NCBI GenBank assembly: GCA_947500505.1
Contig: CANMSL010000002.1
Coordinates: 558,001 to 622,000, forward strand
From: an uncultured Aquimarina sp.
Lineage (GTDB): Bacteria; Bacteroidota; Bacteroidia; Flavobacteriales; Flavobacteriaceae
Length of the DNA: 64,000 nt
Reading direction: 5' to 3'
Shown piece after piece: positions 43,793 through 51,454 of the stretch; the stretch's first letter is position 1; every line of letters begins with the position of its first letter. The position numbers were made by a program, and so were the translations under genes. The notes under the pieces are model-generated. The model was given only the letters and a program-made list of their open reading frames with translations. It did not search any database and had not been told where the DNA came from.

Positions 43793-44418
43793 AAGAAATT
43801 TTCATATCACTTGTCTCTAAATATTCTATCGATTCAGAGTATATCAATTCTTTATGGAATGAAATTGCTAAAAATCATAGTAAGAAAAGTCGATATTATC
43901 ATAACTTGTCTCATTTAGAAAACCTGTATCAGAATTTACTTCTCGTAAAAAAAGAAATTCTAGAATGGGATGTTATCTTATTCGCCTTGTTTTATCACGA
44001 TTATATCTACAATGTTTTAAAGCAGGATAATGAAGAGCGTAGTGCTGATAAAGCAGTTAAGATTCTAAGTTCTTTATCAATTGATCTCGACAAAATAGAA
44101 CTTTGTCAAGATATAATTTTAGCTACTAAGGGACATCAAATTTCAGAGAATAGCGATATCAATTATTTTACTGATGCCGATCTTTCGATTTTGGGAAGTC
44201 GTTGGACTGATTATGAAACGTATTACAAAAATGTAAGAAGAGAATACAGATACTACCCGGACTTTTTGTATAACAAAGGTCGAATTAAAGTACTGAAACA
44301 CTTTATTATTATGCCTCGGATTTTTAAAACTGATCATTTCTATGCACTTTATGAAAATCAAGCCAAAAACAATCTAAACAAGGAGGTAGCACTACTTTCT
44401 ATAACCAATGATAATTAA
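43786..44418 (+). CDS. HD-superfamily predicted metal-dependent hydrolase
   Basis: A 210-residue protein with SRYYHNLSHLENLY and LFALFYHDYIYN, the split HD metal-binding motif of a widespread small hydrolase family (YPxxH-type). No in-frame ATG occurs before residue 180, so translation must begin at the TTG (43786) that overlaps the dehydrogenase gene by 7 bp, implying coupling. The substrate is unknown. Confidence 0.8.
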   Translation: MLKEIFISLVSKYSIDSEYINSLWNEIAKNHSKKSRYYHNLSHLENLYQNLLLVKKEILEWDVILFALFYHDYIYNVLKQDNEERSADKAVKILSSLSIDLDKIELCQDIILATKGHQISENSDINYFTDADLSILGSRWTDYETYYKNVRREYRYYPDFLYNKGRIKVLKHFIIMPRIFKTDHFYALYENQAKNNLNKEVALLSITNDN

Positions 44419-44458
44419 CCAATAATGCGTTAAACTTTAGTTTTATTACATTTATATC

Positions 44459-44875
44459 GTGAAGAAAACCATATTCATCTTCGGAGCATTAGTTATAGCA
44501 TTGCTTACCTTGTTTCAGCTAAGTAAATACAGTTTTGTTTCTGGTAATACATCAATTGAATTTGTTCTGGCCGGAATTGCAATAATATTCTTTGTAATTG
44601 GTGCGATCATAAACAAAAAGGTATTATACAAGAATAAAAATGTGGCGAATGAAATAAATCAAGAAAAAATAGAAGCACTGGGCTTAAGCAAACGTGAATA
44701 TGAGGTATTGTGCGAGATTGCTTCTGGATTATCAAATAAAGAAATTGCAGAAAAACTTTTTGTTTCTGAAAGTACTATAAAATCCCACGTTTCTAACATA
44801 TTGGTCAAATTAGATGCTAAACGCCGTACACAGGCAATAAAAATTGCGAAACAGCTGCAAATCATACCATTTTAG
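44459..44875 (+). CDS. Membrane-anchored LuxR-type HTH regulator
   Basis: A 138-residue protein starting at GTG. Two membrane helices (about 5-24 and 35-52) are followed by a short linker and a LuxR/GerE HTH (about 74-134: [36 protein letters not shown]). No receiver domain is present. It probably controls the following DUF4199 gene 72 bp downstream, a pairing common in Flavobacteria. Confidence 0.85.
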   Translation: MKKTIFIFGALVIALLTLFQLSKYSFVSGNTSIEFVLAGIAIIFFVIGAIINKKVLYKNKNVANEINQEKIEALGLSKREYEVLCEIASGLSNKEIAEKLFVSESTIKSHVSNILVKLDAKRRTQAIKIAKQLQIIPF

Positions 44876-44947
44876 CGAATTTTCATACTTTAGTATGAGT
44901 CCTTTTTTAATTATCAAACCTACTTTTGACTTGAACTTTTAAATAAA

Positions 44948-45475
44948 ATGAAAATGAAAAATACAGTTTTTAGATTTGGAATCTATGGAGCAATAACTAT
45001 ATGCATTTTATTCTTGTCAGGATGGTTTATTGGTAAAAACTTGTCCTTTACCACCCAAGAAGTCATTGGCTATTCAAGTATGGTGATTTCATTACTTTTT
45101 GTCTTTTTTGGCATAAAACATTATAGAGATAAAGAAAATAATGGAGCGGTATCTTTTAAAAAAGCTTTAGCCATAGGAGTATTAATTTCTTTATTCGCCG
45201 CTGTGGCATTCGGAATCTTAGATATCATTTATATAAAATATATCAATCCTGATTTTACTGCAGAATATTATGGGTATATGGTAGAACAGATGCGCAGTTC
45301 TCTACCAGAAGCAGAATTCAAAGTAAAGTTGGAAGAACTTGAAGCTCAAAAAGAATTGTTTTCGAGCCCTCTAATGAACTTTTTATTAATGTCTGCTACC
45401 GTACTAATCATTGGATTCATAATTTCATTAATTTCGGGGCTTATTTTACAAAGAAAACCTGTACTTACTAATTAG
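44948..45475 (+). CDS. DUF4199 membrane protein
   Basis: A 175-residue protein with four membrane helices (about 8-28, 38-55, 72-95, 143-168) and the DUF4199 signature (RDKENNGAVSFKKALAIGVL, then a polar loop). Function is unknown. It lies between a membrane LuxR-type regulator gene and a DUF1801 gene. Confidence 0.85.
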   Translation: MKMKNTVFRFGIYGAITICILFLSGWFIGKNLSFTTQEVIGYSSMVISLLFVFFGIKHYRDKENNGAVSFKKALAIGVLISLFAAVAFGILDIIYIKYINPDFTAEYYGYMVEQMRSSLPEAEFKVKLEELEAQKELFSSPLMNFLLMSATVLIIGFIISLISGLILQRKPVLTN

Positions 45476-45485
45476 AAAGAAAATC

Positions 45486-45944
45486 ATGCAATACAAAGTC
45501 AATACACCAGATGAATATATCGATGCTATTCCGCAGGAACGTAAAGAAGCAATGCAGAACCTTCGACAGGTTATTTTAGACAACTTGCCAAAAGGATTTT
45601 CTGAAGTAATCAGTTATGGGATGATCGGTTTTGTAGTTCCGCATGAATTATATCCTGACGGATATCATTGTGATCCTAAATTACCATTACCTTTTATAAA
45701 TATTGCTTCTCAGAAGAATTTTATTGCTGTGTATCATGCCGGAATTTATGCGGACAAAGACTTAATGGATTGGTTTGTGGGTGAATACCCTAAATACGTA
45801 AAAACGAAATTAGATATGGGTAAAAGCTGTGTTCGTTTTAAAAAACCAGATCAAATCCCCCTAGAACTTATTGGAAAATTAGCAACAAAACTATCAGTTT
45901 CAGAGTGGATTGAAATATATGAAACCAATATTAAAAAAAGATAA
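45486..45944 (+). CDS. DUF1801-domain protein
   Basis: A 152-residue YdhG-like protein: YIDAIPQERKEAMQNLRQVI, EVISYGMIGFVVP, FINIASQKNFIAVYHAG, and SCVRFKKPDQIPLELIGKL. The fold binds a small ligand in homologs, and function is unknown. It lies 10 bp after DUF4199 and 13 bp before a VOC gene. Confidence 0.85.
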   Translation: MQYKVNTPDEYIDAIPQERKEAMQNLRQVILDNLPKGFSEVISYGMIGFVVPHELYPDGYHCDPKLPLPFINIASQKNFIAVYHAGIYADKDLMDWFVGEYPKYVKTKLDMGKSCVRFKKPDQIPLELIGKLATKLSVSEWIEIYETNIKKR

Positions 45945-45957
45945 TAAAGACTTTAGC

Positions 45958-46341
45958 ATGAAAAGAGTAACAGGTTTAGGAGGGTTCTTTTTTAAAACAA
46001 AAGACCCTAAAGCAACAAAGGAATGGTATGGCAAACATTTAGGACTACCCGTAGATGATTATGGCTGTACCTTTTGGTGGAAAGATAAAGAAGGAAATGA
46101 TTGTTCTACACAGTGGAGTCCATTTAAAGAAGACACCAACTACTTTGCTCCCAGTAAAAAGGAATTTATGATGAATTTTAGAGTCGAGAATCTGGTCGAG
46201 CTACTAGAAGTTTTAAAAAAAGAAGGAGTCACAGTAGTTGGTGAAATTAAAGAATATGAATATGGTAAATTTGGGTGGATCGTGGATCCTGAAGGTAATA
46301 AAATTGAGCTTTGGGAACCTATAGACAAAGCCTTTTTGTAA
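45958..46341 (+). CDS. VOC-family (glyoxalase-like) protein
   Basis: A 127-residue protein from the ATG at 45958. An upstream in-frame start at 45910 would overlap the DUF1801 gene and add 16 residues before the domain start MKRVTGLGGFFFKTKDP. The single vicinal-oxygen-chelate module shows WYGKHLGLP and the C-terminal WIVDPEGNKIELWEP. It may act on a methylglyoxal-like substrate or bind an antibiotic; neither is shown. Confidence 0.85.
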   Translation: MKRVTGLGGFFFKTKDPKATKEWYGKHLGLPVDDYGCTFWWKDKEGNDCSTQWSPFKEDTNYFAPSKKEFMMNFRVENLVELLEVLKKEGVTVVGEIKEYEYGKFGWIVDPEGNKIELWEPIDKAFL

Positions 46342-46353
46342 AATTATAACAGT

Positions 46354-47301
46354 TTACAATGTAACTTCCCCAGATTCTATCTTATCTATCATTGTTTTCC
46401 AAATATTATAATGATCACTGTCTACTTCGATCACCTGAACATCTTTAGATTTAAGGAAATCTAATTCATAAGAAGTAGGAATGCCTACATTTCTATCCTT
46501 ATTGCCGTAAAAAAAAGTGATTTTAGATAAGTCTTCTTTATCTTTTAATAGTTTCGTATAATCGTGTTTTCCAATCGCTGCTTTTAGAAGGTTTTTTGCA
46601 GTTCTTATTTGGAAATATTTTTTAGGACGATTAGGATTAGGAGGTCTATTCTCGTCAGGTATCCTAAGGGATTTACCATCTTCTTCAAAAATTGTATTGA
46701 TATCTTTGAGCTGATAGGCAGTTTGTAGAGAATCTGCCTTGAATCTTCCTCCTGTAATAATATATTTATCTGCTAAAGATGGATAATTAGCAAGGTAATT
46801 TGGTATGACAAAAGCACTATATGAATGTCCAGCTACTACAACATATTTGCCACGATCCTTAAAATATTTGATCGCACGATACATTATTTCCGAAGTATTC
46901 GCAGTTTCTTTCTCCGCCATTTCTAAGTTAAATACATCTTTCCAGTTAAAAATCTCCTTATTATAGGTGGTAGCTTGATGAAGATTAACGTTATAATAAT
47001 TCTTAAAATTAGATAAATAGGCCATAGCAATCTTTCCATTAAACTCATAGTCTAATTGATTTTTAGGACCTCCATCTCCAAGAATAAGAACTGTATCATT
47101 CTCTATAGAGCCTTCTGCAAGCCATAGCTTAGTAGTATCATTCGAAAATACTGTTGGAGCATAATTATGTATTATGGGCTCCTTGTACTTTACCATAGTA
47201 TTTTTCGCTATAATATTTTCTGTATTCTTCTTAGAAAACTCGCATCCCAAAATCAAAAAACTACAAGCAATTCCAAACAAATAAAAAATGATATGTTTCA
47301 T
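46354..47301 (-). CDS. Lipoprotein alpha/beta-hydrolase
   Basis: A 315-residue lipoprotein (lipobox LILGCEF, cysteine 20). The hydrolase nucleophile is in VVAGHSYSAF, and a late DSDHYNIW gives the His. The acid is probably in FFYGNKDRNVGIP. The substrate is unknown. It is divergent from a MarR regulator gene, with two matching palindromes between them, so it is probably under that regulator. Confidence 0.75.
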   Translation of the reverse strand: MKHIIFYLFGIACSFLILGCEFSKKNTENIIAKNTMVKYKEPIIHNYAPTVFSNDTTKLWLAEGSIENDTVLILGDGGPKNQLDYEFNGKIAMAYLSNFKNYYNVNLHQATTYNKEIFNWKDVFNLEMAEKETANTSEIMYRAIKYFKDRGKYVVVAGHSYSAFVIPNYLANYPSLADKYIITGGRFKADSLQTAYQLKDINTIFEEDGKSLRIPDENRPPNPNRPKKYFQIRTAKNLLKAAIGKHDYTKLLKDKEDLSKITFFYGNKDRNVGIPTSYELDFLKSKDVQVIEVDSDHYNIWKTMIDKIESGEVTL

Positions 47302-47324
47302 TGTTTTACATTTTTAAAAGTTAA

Positions 47325-47387
47325 AAAGTATCTTAACATTAAGATACTTTACAAATTTATATAATATATCTTAATATTAAGATATAT
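47325..47387. promoter_or_regulatory. Two MarR operator palindromes
   Basis: The first palindrome has 12-bp arms with a 2-bp centre (47325-47350). The second is a perfect 24-bp palindrome (47364-47387). Both share TATCTTAA-N2-TTAAGATA, with centres 38 bp apart. They lie between the divergent hydrolase and MarR genes, so the MarR protein probably represses both. Confidence 0.8.
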
Positions 47388-47430
47388 TTTGTAGTTTTAT
47401 TTATTACAAACAAGTATTTACTGATTATTC

Positions 47431-47931
47431 ATGATAGAAAAAGACACTATTGACCATTTAATCTCCGATTGGAAAACTCAACGTCCGGAGCTAGATCCAT
47501 CCGCTATGGAAATAGTAGGAAGAGTAATGCAACTAGGAAAAAAGCTAGAAAAAAGTGCTAGTGCTGCTTTGAAAGATAGTGGCATTTATTACACAGATCT
47601 AGATGTACTAGCCACATTAAGGCGATCTGGAAAACCTTATCTATTAACGCCCAAACAGTTGCGAGAGTCTGTATTAGTAACATCTGGCGCTATGACAGCA
47701 TTATTGGGTAGATTAGAAAAAATGAAACTTATTTATCGTTCACCAGATCCAAAAGATGGTCGTATTAAGGCCGCTGCGCTCACCAAAAAAGGAGTTCAAC
47801 TAATTGATAAAGCCATAGAAGTCCGTTTTGCCGAAGCTAGTCAAGCGGTTAGCGCTCTTTCCGAAAAAGAGCAGAAACAACTGGTACCGCTACTCAAAAA
47901 ATTATTGTTTACAGCAACTAAGCGTGTATAA
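47431..47931 (+). CDS. MarR-family regulator
   Basis: A 166-residue winged-helix protein: a dimerisation helix, TLRRSGKPYLLTPKQLRESVLVTSGAMTALL as the recognition region, and the wing RSPDPKDGRIKAAALTKKG. It likely binds the two palindromes just upstream and controls itself and the divergent lipoprotein hydrolase, with a phenolic or similar ligand as inducer. The ligand is unknown. Confidence 0.9.
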   Translation: MIEKDTIDHLISDWKTQRPELDPSAMEIVGRVMQLGKKLEKSASAALKDSGIYYTDLDVLATLRRSGKPYLLTPKQLRESVLVTSGAMTALLGRLEKMKLIYRSPDPKDGRIKAAALTKKGVQLIDKAIEVRFAEASQAVSALSEKEQKQLVPLLKKLLFTATKRV

Positions 47932-48080
47932 ATCTCATTTTTTGTAAATAATGTAAAACCTATAGAACATCATAACGGCAAAAATCTATCTTGTTCTATC
48001 ATGTTACCTTTTTATAAACATTCCATATAATCATAATTTTTGTAACTTTCTAAAATGAAATTAATTATTCAAATCATATT

Positions 48081-48509
48081 ATGAGTGAAGAAAACAAAAA
48101 TCTGGGTGATGATCCGAAAAAAGGAGCTGAAGAAGCATTTGATAGTGCCAAGGAAGCTACAAAAAAGGCCAAAGATAAAGCAGGCGAATTTGCGGAAGAA
48201 GCTAAAGAAACTGCAGAGGAGTTTATGGGTGAGATGAAAGAGACTTTTAGCAGTAATGAAAACAAAAAAGTCCTTGCAGGCATTTTAGCGCTTATTCTTG
48301 GTGGACTGGGTATACATAAATTTATTTTAGGCTATCATAAAGAAGGTATTATAATGTTGGTTTGTACGTTGATATTGGGAGTTTTAACCTGTGGAATTGC
48401 CGGATGGGTCGTTTGGGTAATAAGCGTAATAGAAGGTATTATCTATCTTACTAAATCGGATGAAGAATTCTATCAGACATACCAGGTGAATCGAAAACCC
48501 TGGTTCTAA
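48081..48509 (+). CDS. TM2-domain protein
   Basis: A 142-residue protein. The first 60 residues are a charged Ala/Glu/Lys-rich helix. The rest is a TM2 domain: LAGILALILGGLGIHKFILG, a KEGIIMLVCTLILG helix and GWVVWVISVIEGIIYL. TM2 proteins are small membrane proteins of unknown role, sometimes fused to sensors. It stands alone. Confidence 0.85.
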   Translation: MSEENKNLGDDPKKGAEEAFDSAKEATKKAKDKAGEFAEEAKETAEEFMGEMKETFSSNENKKVLAGILALILGGLGIHKFILGYHKEGIIMLVCTLILGVLTCGIAGWVVWVISVIEGIIYLTKSDEEFYQTYQVNRKPWF

Positions 48510-48559
48510 AAATAGTATGAAAAGCTAGAAAATAATATTCTAGTTTTTTTATCTAAATT

Positions 48560-48583
48560 TAATATCGTAATATTGCGATATTA
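48560..48583. promoter_or_regulatory. ArsR-type operator
   Basis: A 24-bp near-palindrome with arms TAATATCG (48560-48567) and CGATATTA (48576-48583) lies 11 bp before the ArsR-type start codon. It is the natural binding site for that repressor. Confidence 0.65.
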
Positions 48584-48594
48584 AAATATATTTT

Positions 48595-48918
48595 ATGGGT
48601 ATAACTAAAACTAAAATGTTTGATCAACAACAGAATGAACTGGCTCAGTTTTTTAAAATATTAGGCCATCCTGCCCGTATTGCTATACTTCAATACATAA
48701 GTAACCAAGATGCTTGTATATGTAATGATCTTGTAGAAGAAATAGGTCTCGCACAAGCAACAATATCACAACATCTAAAAGAATTGAAAAGTATCGGATT
48801 GCTAACAGGAAAAGTTGAAGGAAAAAGCATGTGCTACTGTATTAATATTGAGAGGTGGAATCAATTACAACAAAATCTAAACTCTTTTTTTAATACCACA
48901 AAACAGAATTGCTGCTAG
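48595..48918 (+). CDS. ArsR/SmtB-family metalloregulator
   Basis: A 107-residue winged-helix protein: FFKILGHPARIAILQYI, then the CICNDL metal-binding pair in the alpha-3 helix, ATISQHLKELKSIGLL, CYC in the wing and a CC end. Metal or arsenite binding should release it from its palindrome upstream. It heads a run with DUF6428, GNAT and arsC genes. Confidence 0.9.
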   Translation: MGITKTKMFDQQQNELAQFFKILGHPARIAILQYISNQDACICNDLVEEIGLAQATISQHLKELKSIGLLTGKVEGKSMCYCINIERWNQLQQNLNSFFNTTKQNCC

Positions 48919-48950
48919 TACTTTAAAGAATCAATTACAAAAAGAATATT

Positions 48951-49436
48951 ATGAATACATCAGAATTTATCTCGTTATTAGGAGAACACCAAGATAAAGC
49001 ATTACTCTTCGAATATGCTCCTGGAATGTTGGTTGGTGCAAATTATCACATTACCGAAGTTAAGCATGTTTCTATAGAATCGGTTGACTGCGGCGCAGGA
49101 ACAGATTCCTGGAATGAAACAATTATCCAATTGTGGGAAAGTCCAGTTGAACTGGGAAAACGAGATTATCTTACCACTTATAAAGCATTAGGGATCCTTA
49201 GAAAAGTTGGAAAAATGACTGCTTACGAAATGGATGCTCCTGTAAAAATTGAATACGGAAATGCAATTTTTCATACTTCCCATTTACATATTATTGGTTC
49301 TGATGCTAAAGATGGAAAACTTCTAATAAAACTTGCCATCCAGCCAACTGATTGTAAAGCTAAAGAAACTTGTGGTGTTCCGGAAACAGTTCCTACAGAA
49401 ACTGTTTCTTGCGCTCCAGGTAGCGGATGTTGCTAA
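48951..49436 (+). CDS. DUF6428 protein with cysteine-rich tail
   Basis: A 161-residue protein matching the DUF6428 proteins encoded beside arsR genes in Bacteroidetes. Its tail holds five cysteines in about 30 residues (DCKAKETCGVPE, then CAPGSGCC at the end). The tail suggests a thiol-rich metal or arsenite-binding site, but no function has been shown. It is followed directly by the GNAT gene, where TAA meets ATG. Confidence 0.8.
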   Translation: MNTSEFISLLGEHQDKALLFEYAPGMLVGANYHITEVKHVSIESVDCGAGTDSWNETIIQLWESPVELGKRDYLTTYKALGILRKVGKMTAYEMDAPVKIEYGNAIFHTSHLHIIGSDAKDGKLLIKLAIQPTDCKAKETCGVPETVPTETVSCAPGSGCC

Positions 49437-49934
49437 ATGAATTCTGACTTTAAAATACTGCCTTTTGATATATCAGATTGGCCTGATATTTCCAGAATTT
49501 ACCAAGAAGGGATTGATACTGGTATGGCTACTTTCGAAACAAAAGTGCCGGTTTGGGAACAATGGAATAAAAATCATATTAACTCTTGTAGGTTGAAAGC
49601 TGTTCTAGGCAATAAAATTGTTGGTTGGGCAGCTTTATCCCCTACTTCAAAAAGAGAGGTGTATAAAGGAGTCGCAGAAGTTAGCATTTACATAACATCA
49701 AAATACCAAAATTTAGGCATAGGAAAGCTACTTTTGTCTAACCTCAACCAAGAAAGTGAAAATGTAGGATTCTGGACATTGCAAGCAAGGGTTTTCAGTA
49801 ATAATCAAGCTAGTATAAAATTACACACATCTTCAGGGTTCAGAATTATTGGGTACAGAGAAAAAGTTGGTAAATTAAATGAAATATGGTATGACAATAC
49901 TATATTAGAAAAAAGAAGTAAAAAGATAATATAA
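49437..49934 (+). CDS. GNAT acetyltransferase (ArsN/phosphinothricin-like)
   Basis: A 165-residue acetyltransferase with the acetyl-CoA loop YQNLGIGKLLL and the FKxYPAT/phosphinothricin acetyltransferase pattern (IYQEGIDTGMATFET at the start, GFRIIGYREKVGKLNEIW at the end). Members in ars operons (ArsN) acetylate organoarsenicals or related herbicides. The operon context supports that role, though substrate is inferred. Confidence 0.85.
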   Translation: MNSDFKILPFDISDWPDISRIYQEGIDTGMATFETKVPVWEQWNKNHINSCRLKAVLGNKIVGWAALSPTSKREVYKGVAEVSIYITSKYQNLGIGKLLLSNLNQESENVGFWTLQARVFSNNQASIKLHTSSGFRIIGYREKVGKLNEIWYDNTILEKRSKKII

Positions 49935-49952
49935 CCACATAACACCACAACC

Positions 49953-50372
49953 ATGAACATATTAGTACTTTGTACCGGAAACTCCTGCAGAAGCCAAATG
50001 GCAGAAGGTTATCTAAAACATTTTGCAAAAGATAATGCCTCCATTTACAGTGCAGGTGTAGAAACTCATGGTGTAAATCCCAGAGCTATTGCAATTATGA
50101 AAGAGGATGGAATTGATATCTCTAAACATACCTCTAATAATCTTGAAGAATATATGGATATACATTTTGACTACATCCTTACCGTATGCGATAATGCAAA
50201 TGAAAGGTGCCCATTCTTTCCTGGAAAAGCAGAACGTTTGCATTATAATTTTTTTGACCCCTCAAAAGTTGATGGATCCGAAGAAGAAATTCACAATGCA
50301 TTTACTAAAACGAGGAACCAAATCAGAGCTTATTGCAAAGATTTTGTAGAAAAAAATATAGTAACTCATTAA
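49953..50372 (+). CDS. arsC: Thioredoxin-type arsenate reductase
   Basis: This 139-residue member of the low-molecular-weight phosphatase family has the P-loop CTGNSCRSQMAE (C7 nucleophile, R13). A second redox cysteine pair is near VCDNANERCPFFPG. It reduces arsenate to arsenite. Arsenite should then be exported, but no arsB or acr3 gene follows. Confidence 0.9.
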   Translation: MNILVLCTGNSCRSQMAEGYLKHFAKDNASIYSAGVETHGVNPRAIAIMKEDGIDISKHTSNNLEEYMDIHFDYILTVCDNANERCPFFPGKAERLHYNFFDPSKVDGSEEEIHNAFTKTRNQIRAYCKDFVEKNIVTH

Positions 50373-50425
50373 TTGATTGATCTTATTATTAAGGATTTAA
50401 TTACGCTATTGATACTTGATTTTCA

Positions 50426-51454
50426 TCATAGTCCATAGTCTAAAGGCAGCATCATTCCAACCTTATGATTAGACATATATCCGCTTAAAAATAACTGATT
50501 CGAAGGGGTATAATTACCAAAACCATCTATATAAAAATGATCAGCCGATATCCACATATCCGTTTGATACTTTTCATCATAAAGTACACTTACCCGTTCA
50601 ACATTCATCGCCACTTTGGCTAAACTGTCCACTAATTCTACAGAAAAGTATGCATTTGGATCCCCTGCAAATCCTTTGTAAAAAACTCTGAAATTATTTT
50701 CCTGAATTCTTTTTTGTGCTAATGATCTCATAAAATGTAATATAGAGCCTTTATAAGCTTTCAACCTTCTCTTTTCATATTTCTTTCTTACCTTTTTATG
50801 ATATTCCTTAAAAAAACTTGTCCCCGAAAAGTATGTAGATTTTACTAACCTCAGACCACTACTTCCTAAAGAAAACTTTAATTCAAAATCGATTAGGTTA
50901 TAGGTTATCTTATATCCTAAATATTTGTTTCTTATTGTTAAAGGAACAGAAGAACTGGCATACAGCATTTCATCAGAAGAACTATAATACAATCGAATAT
51001 CCCCTACATTGACTATTTTACATTGTTCCTGAATTGATTGGTCGCCAATAAAATACTTTTTAAAATATCTTAGTTTTTTCTCTCTACTCCAATCATCAGT
51101 TTGAAGATATATAGGATCTAAAGATTCAATTTCTTCCTTTAAATAAATCAGTATATCCTCTCCCTCCTTAATGATAGTTGGATCTAAAATAACAGTCTTA
51201 TAACCCAAATACGAAATAATTATGGATTCTTTAAAATTTGTACTTATATCCAAAGAAAATCTTCCGGATGAGTTAGTGATCGTTCCTTTTGTAGTTCCAT
51301 CAAGATAAATCACTACCGCTTCCAGAGGTTGTTTTGTAGTATCATCATAAATAACACCACTAATTTTCTGTTGGGAATATGTATAAACCGAAAAAAAGAA
51401 TAGAAAATGAAGTAATACCAGTGTATAAGATATGTTAGAATTACTTATCCCCAT
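50426..51454 (-). CDS. Carboxypeptidase-like regulatory-domain protein (secreted)
   Basis: A 342-residue secreted protein. After a signal peptide (to about residue 28) comes a CarboxypepD_reg-like domain (ISGVIYDDTTKQPLEAVVIYL, then GRFSLDI), followed by a large C-terminal part of the DUF5686-like beta type (MRSLAQKRIQENNFRVFYKGF). This architecture is common in flavobacterial outer-membrane proteins of unknown role. It overlaps the acyltransferase gene by 14 bp. Confidence 0.75.
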   Translation of the reverse strand: MGISNSNISYTLVLLHFLFFFSVYTYSQQKISGVIYDDTTKQPLEAVVIYLDGTTKGTITNSSGRFSLDISTNFKESIIISYLGYKTVILDPTIIKEGEDILIYLKEEIESLDPIYLQTDDWSREKKLRYFKKYFIGDQSIQEQCKIVNVGDIRLYYSSSDEMLYASSSVPLTIRNKYLGYKITYNLIDFELKFSLGSSGLRLVKSTYFSGTSFFKEYHKKVRKKYEKRRLKAYKGSILHFMRSLAQKRIQENNFRVFYKGFAGDPNAYFSVELVDSLAKVAMNVERVSVLYDEKYQTDMWISADHFYIDGFGNYTPSNQLFLSGYMSNHKVGMMLPLDYGL

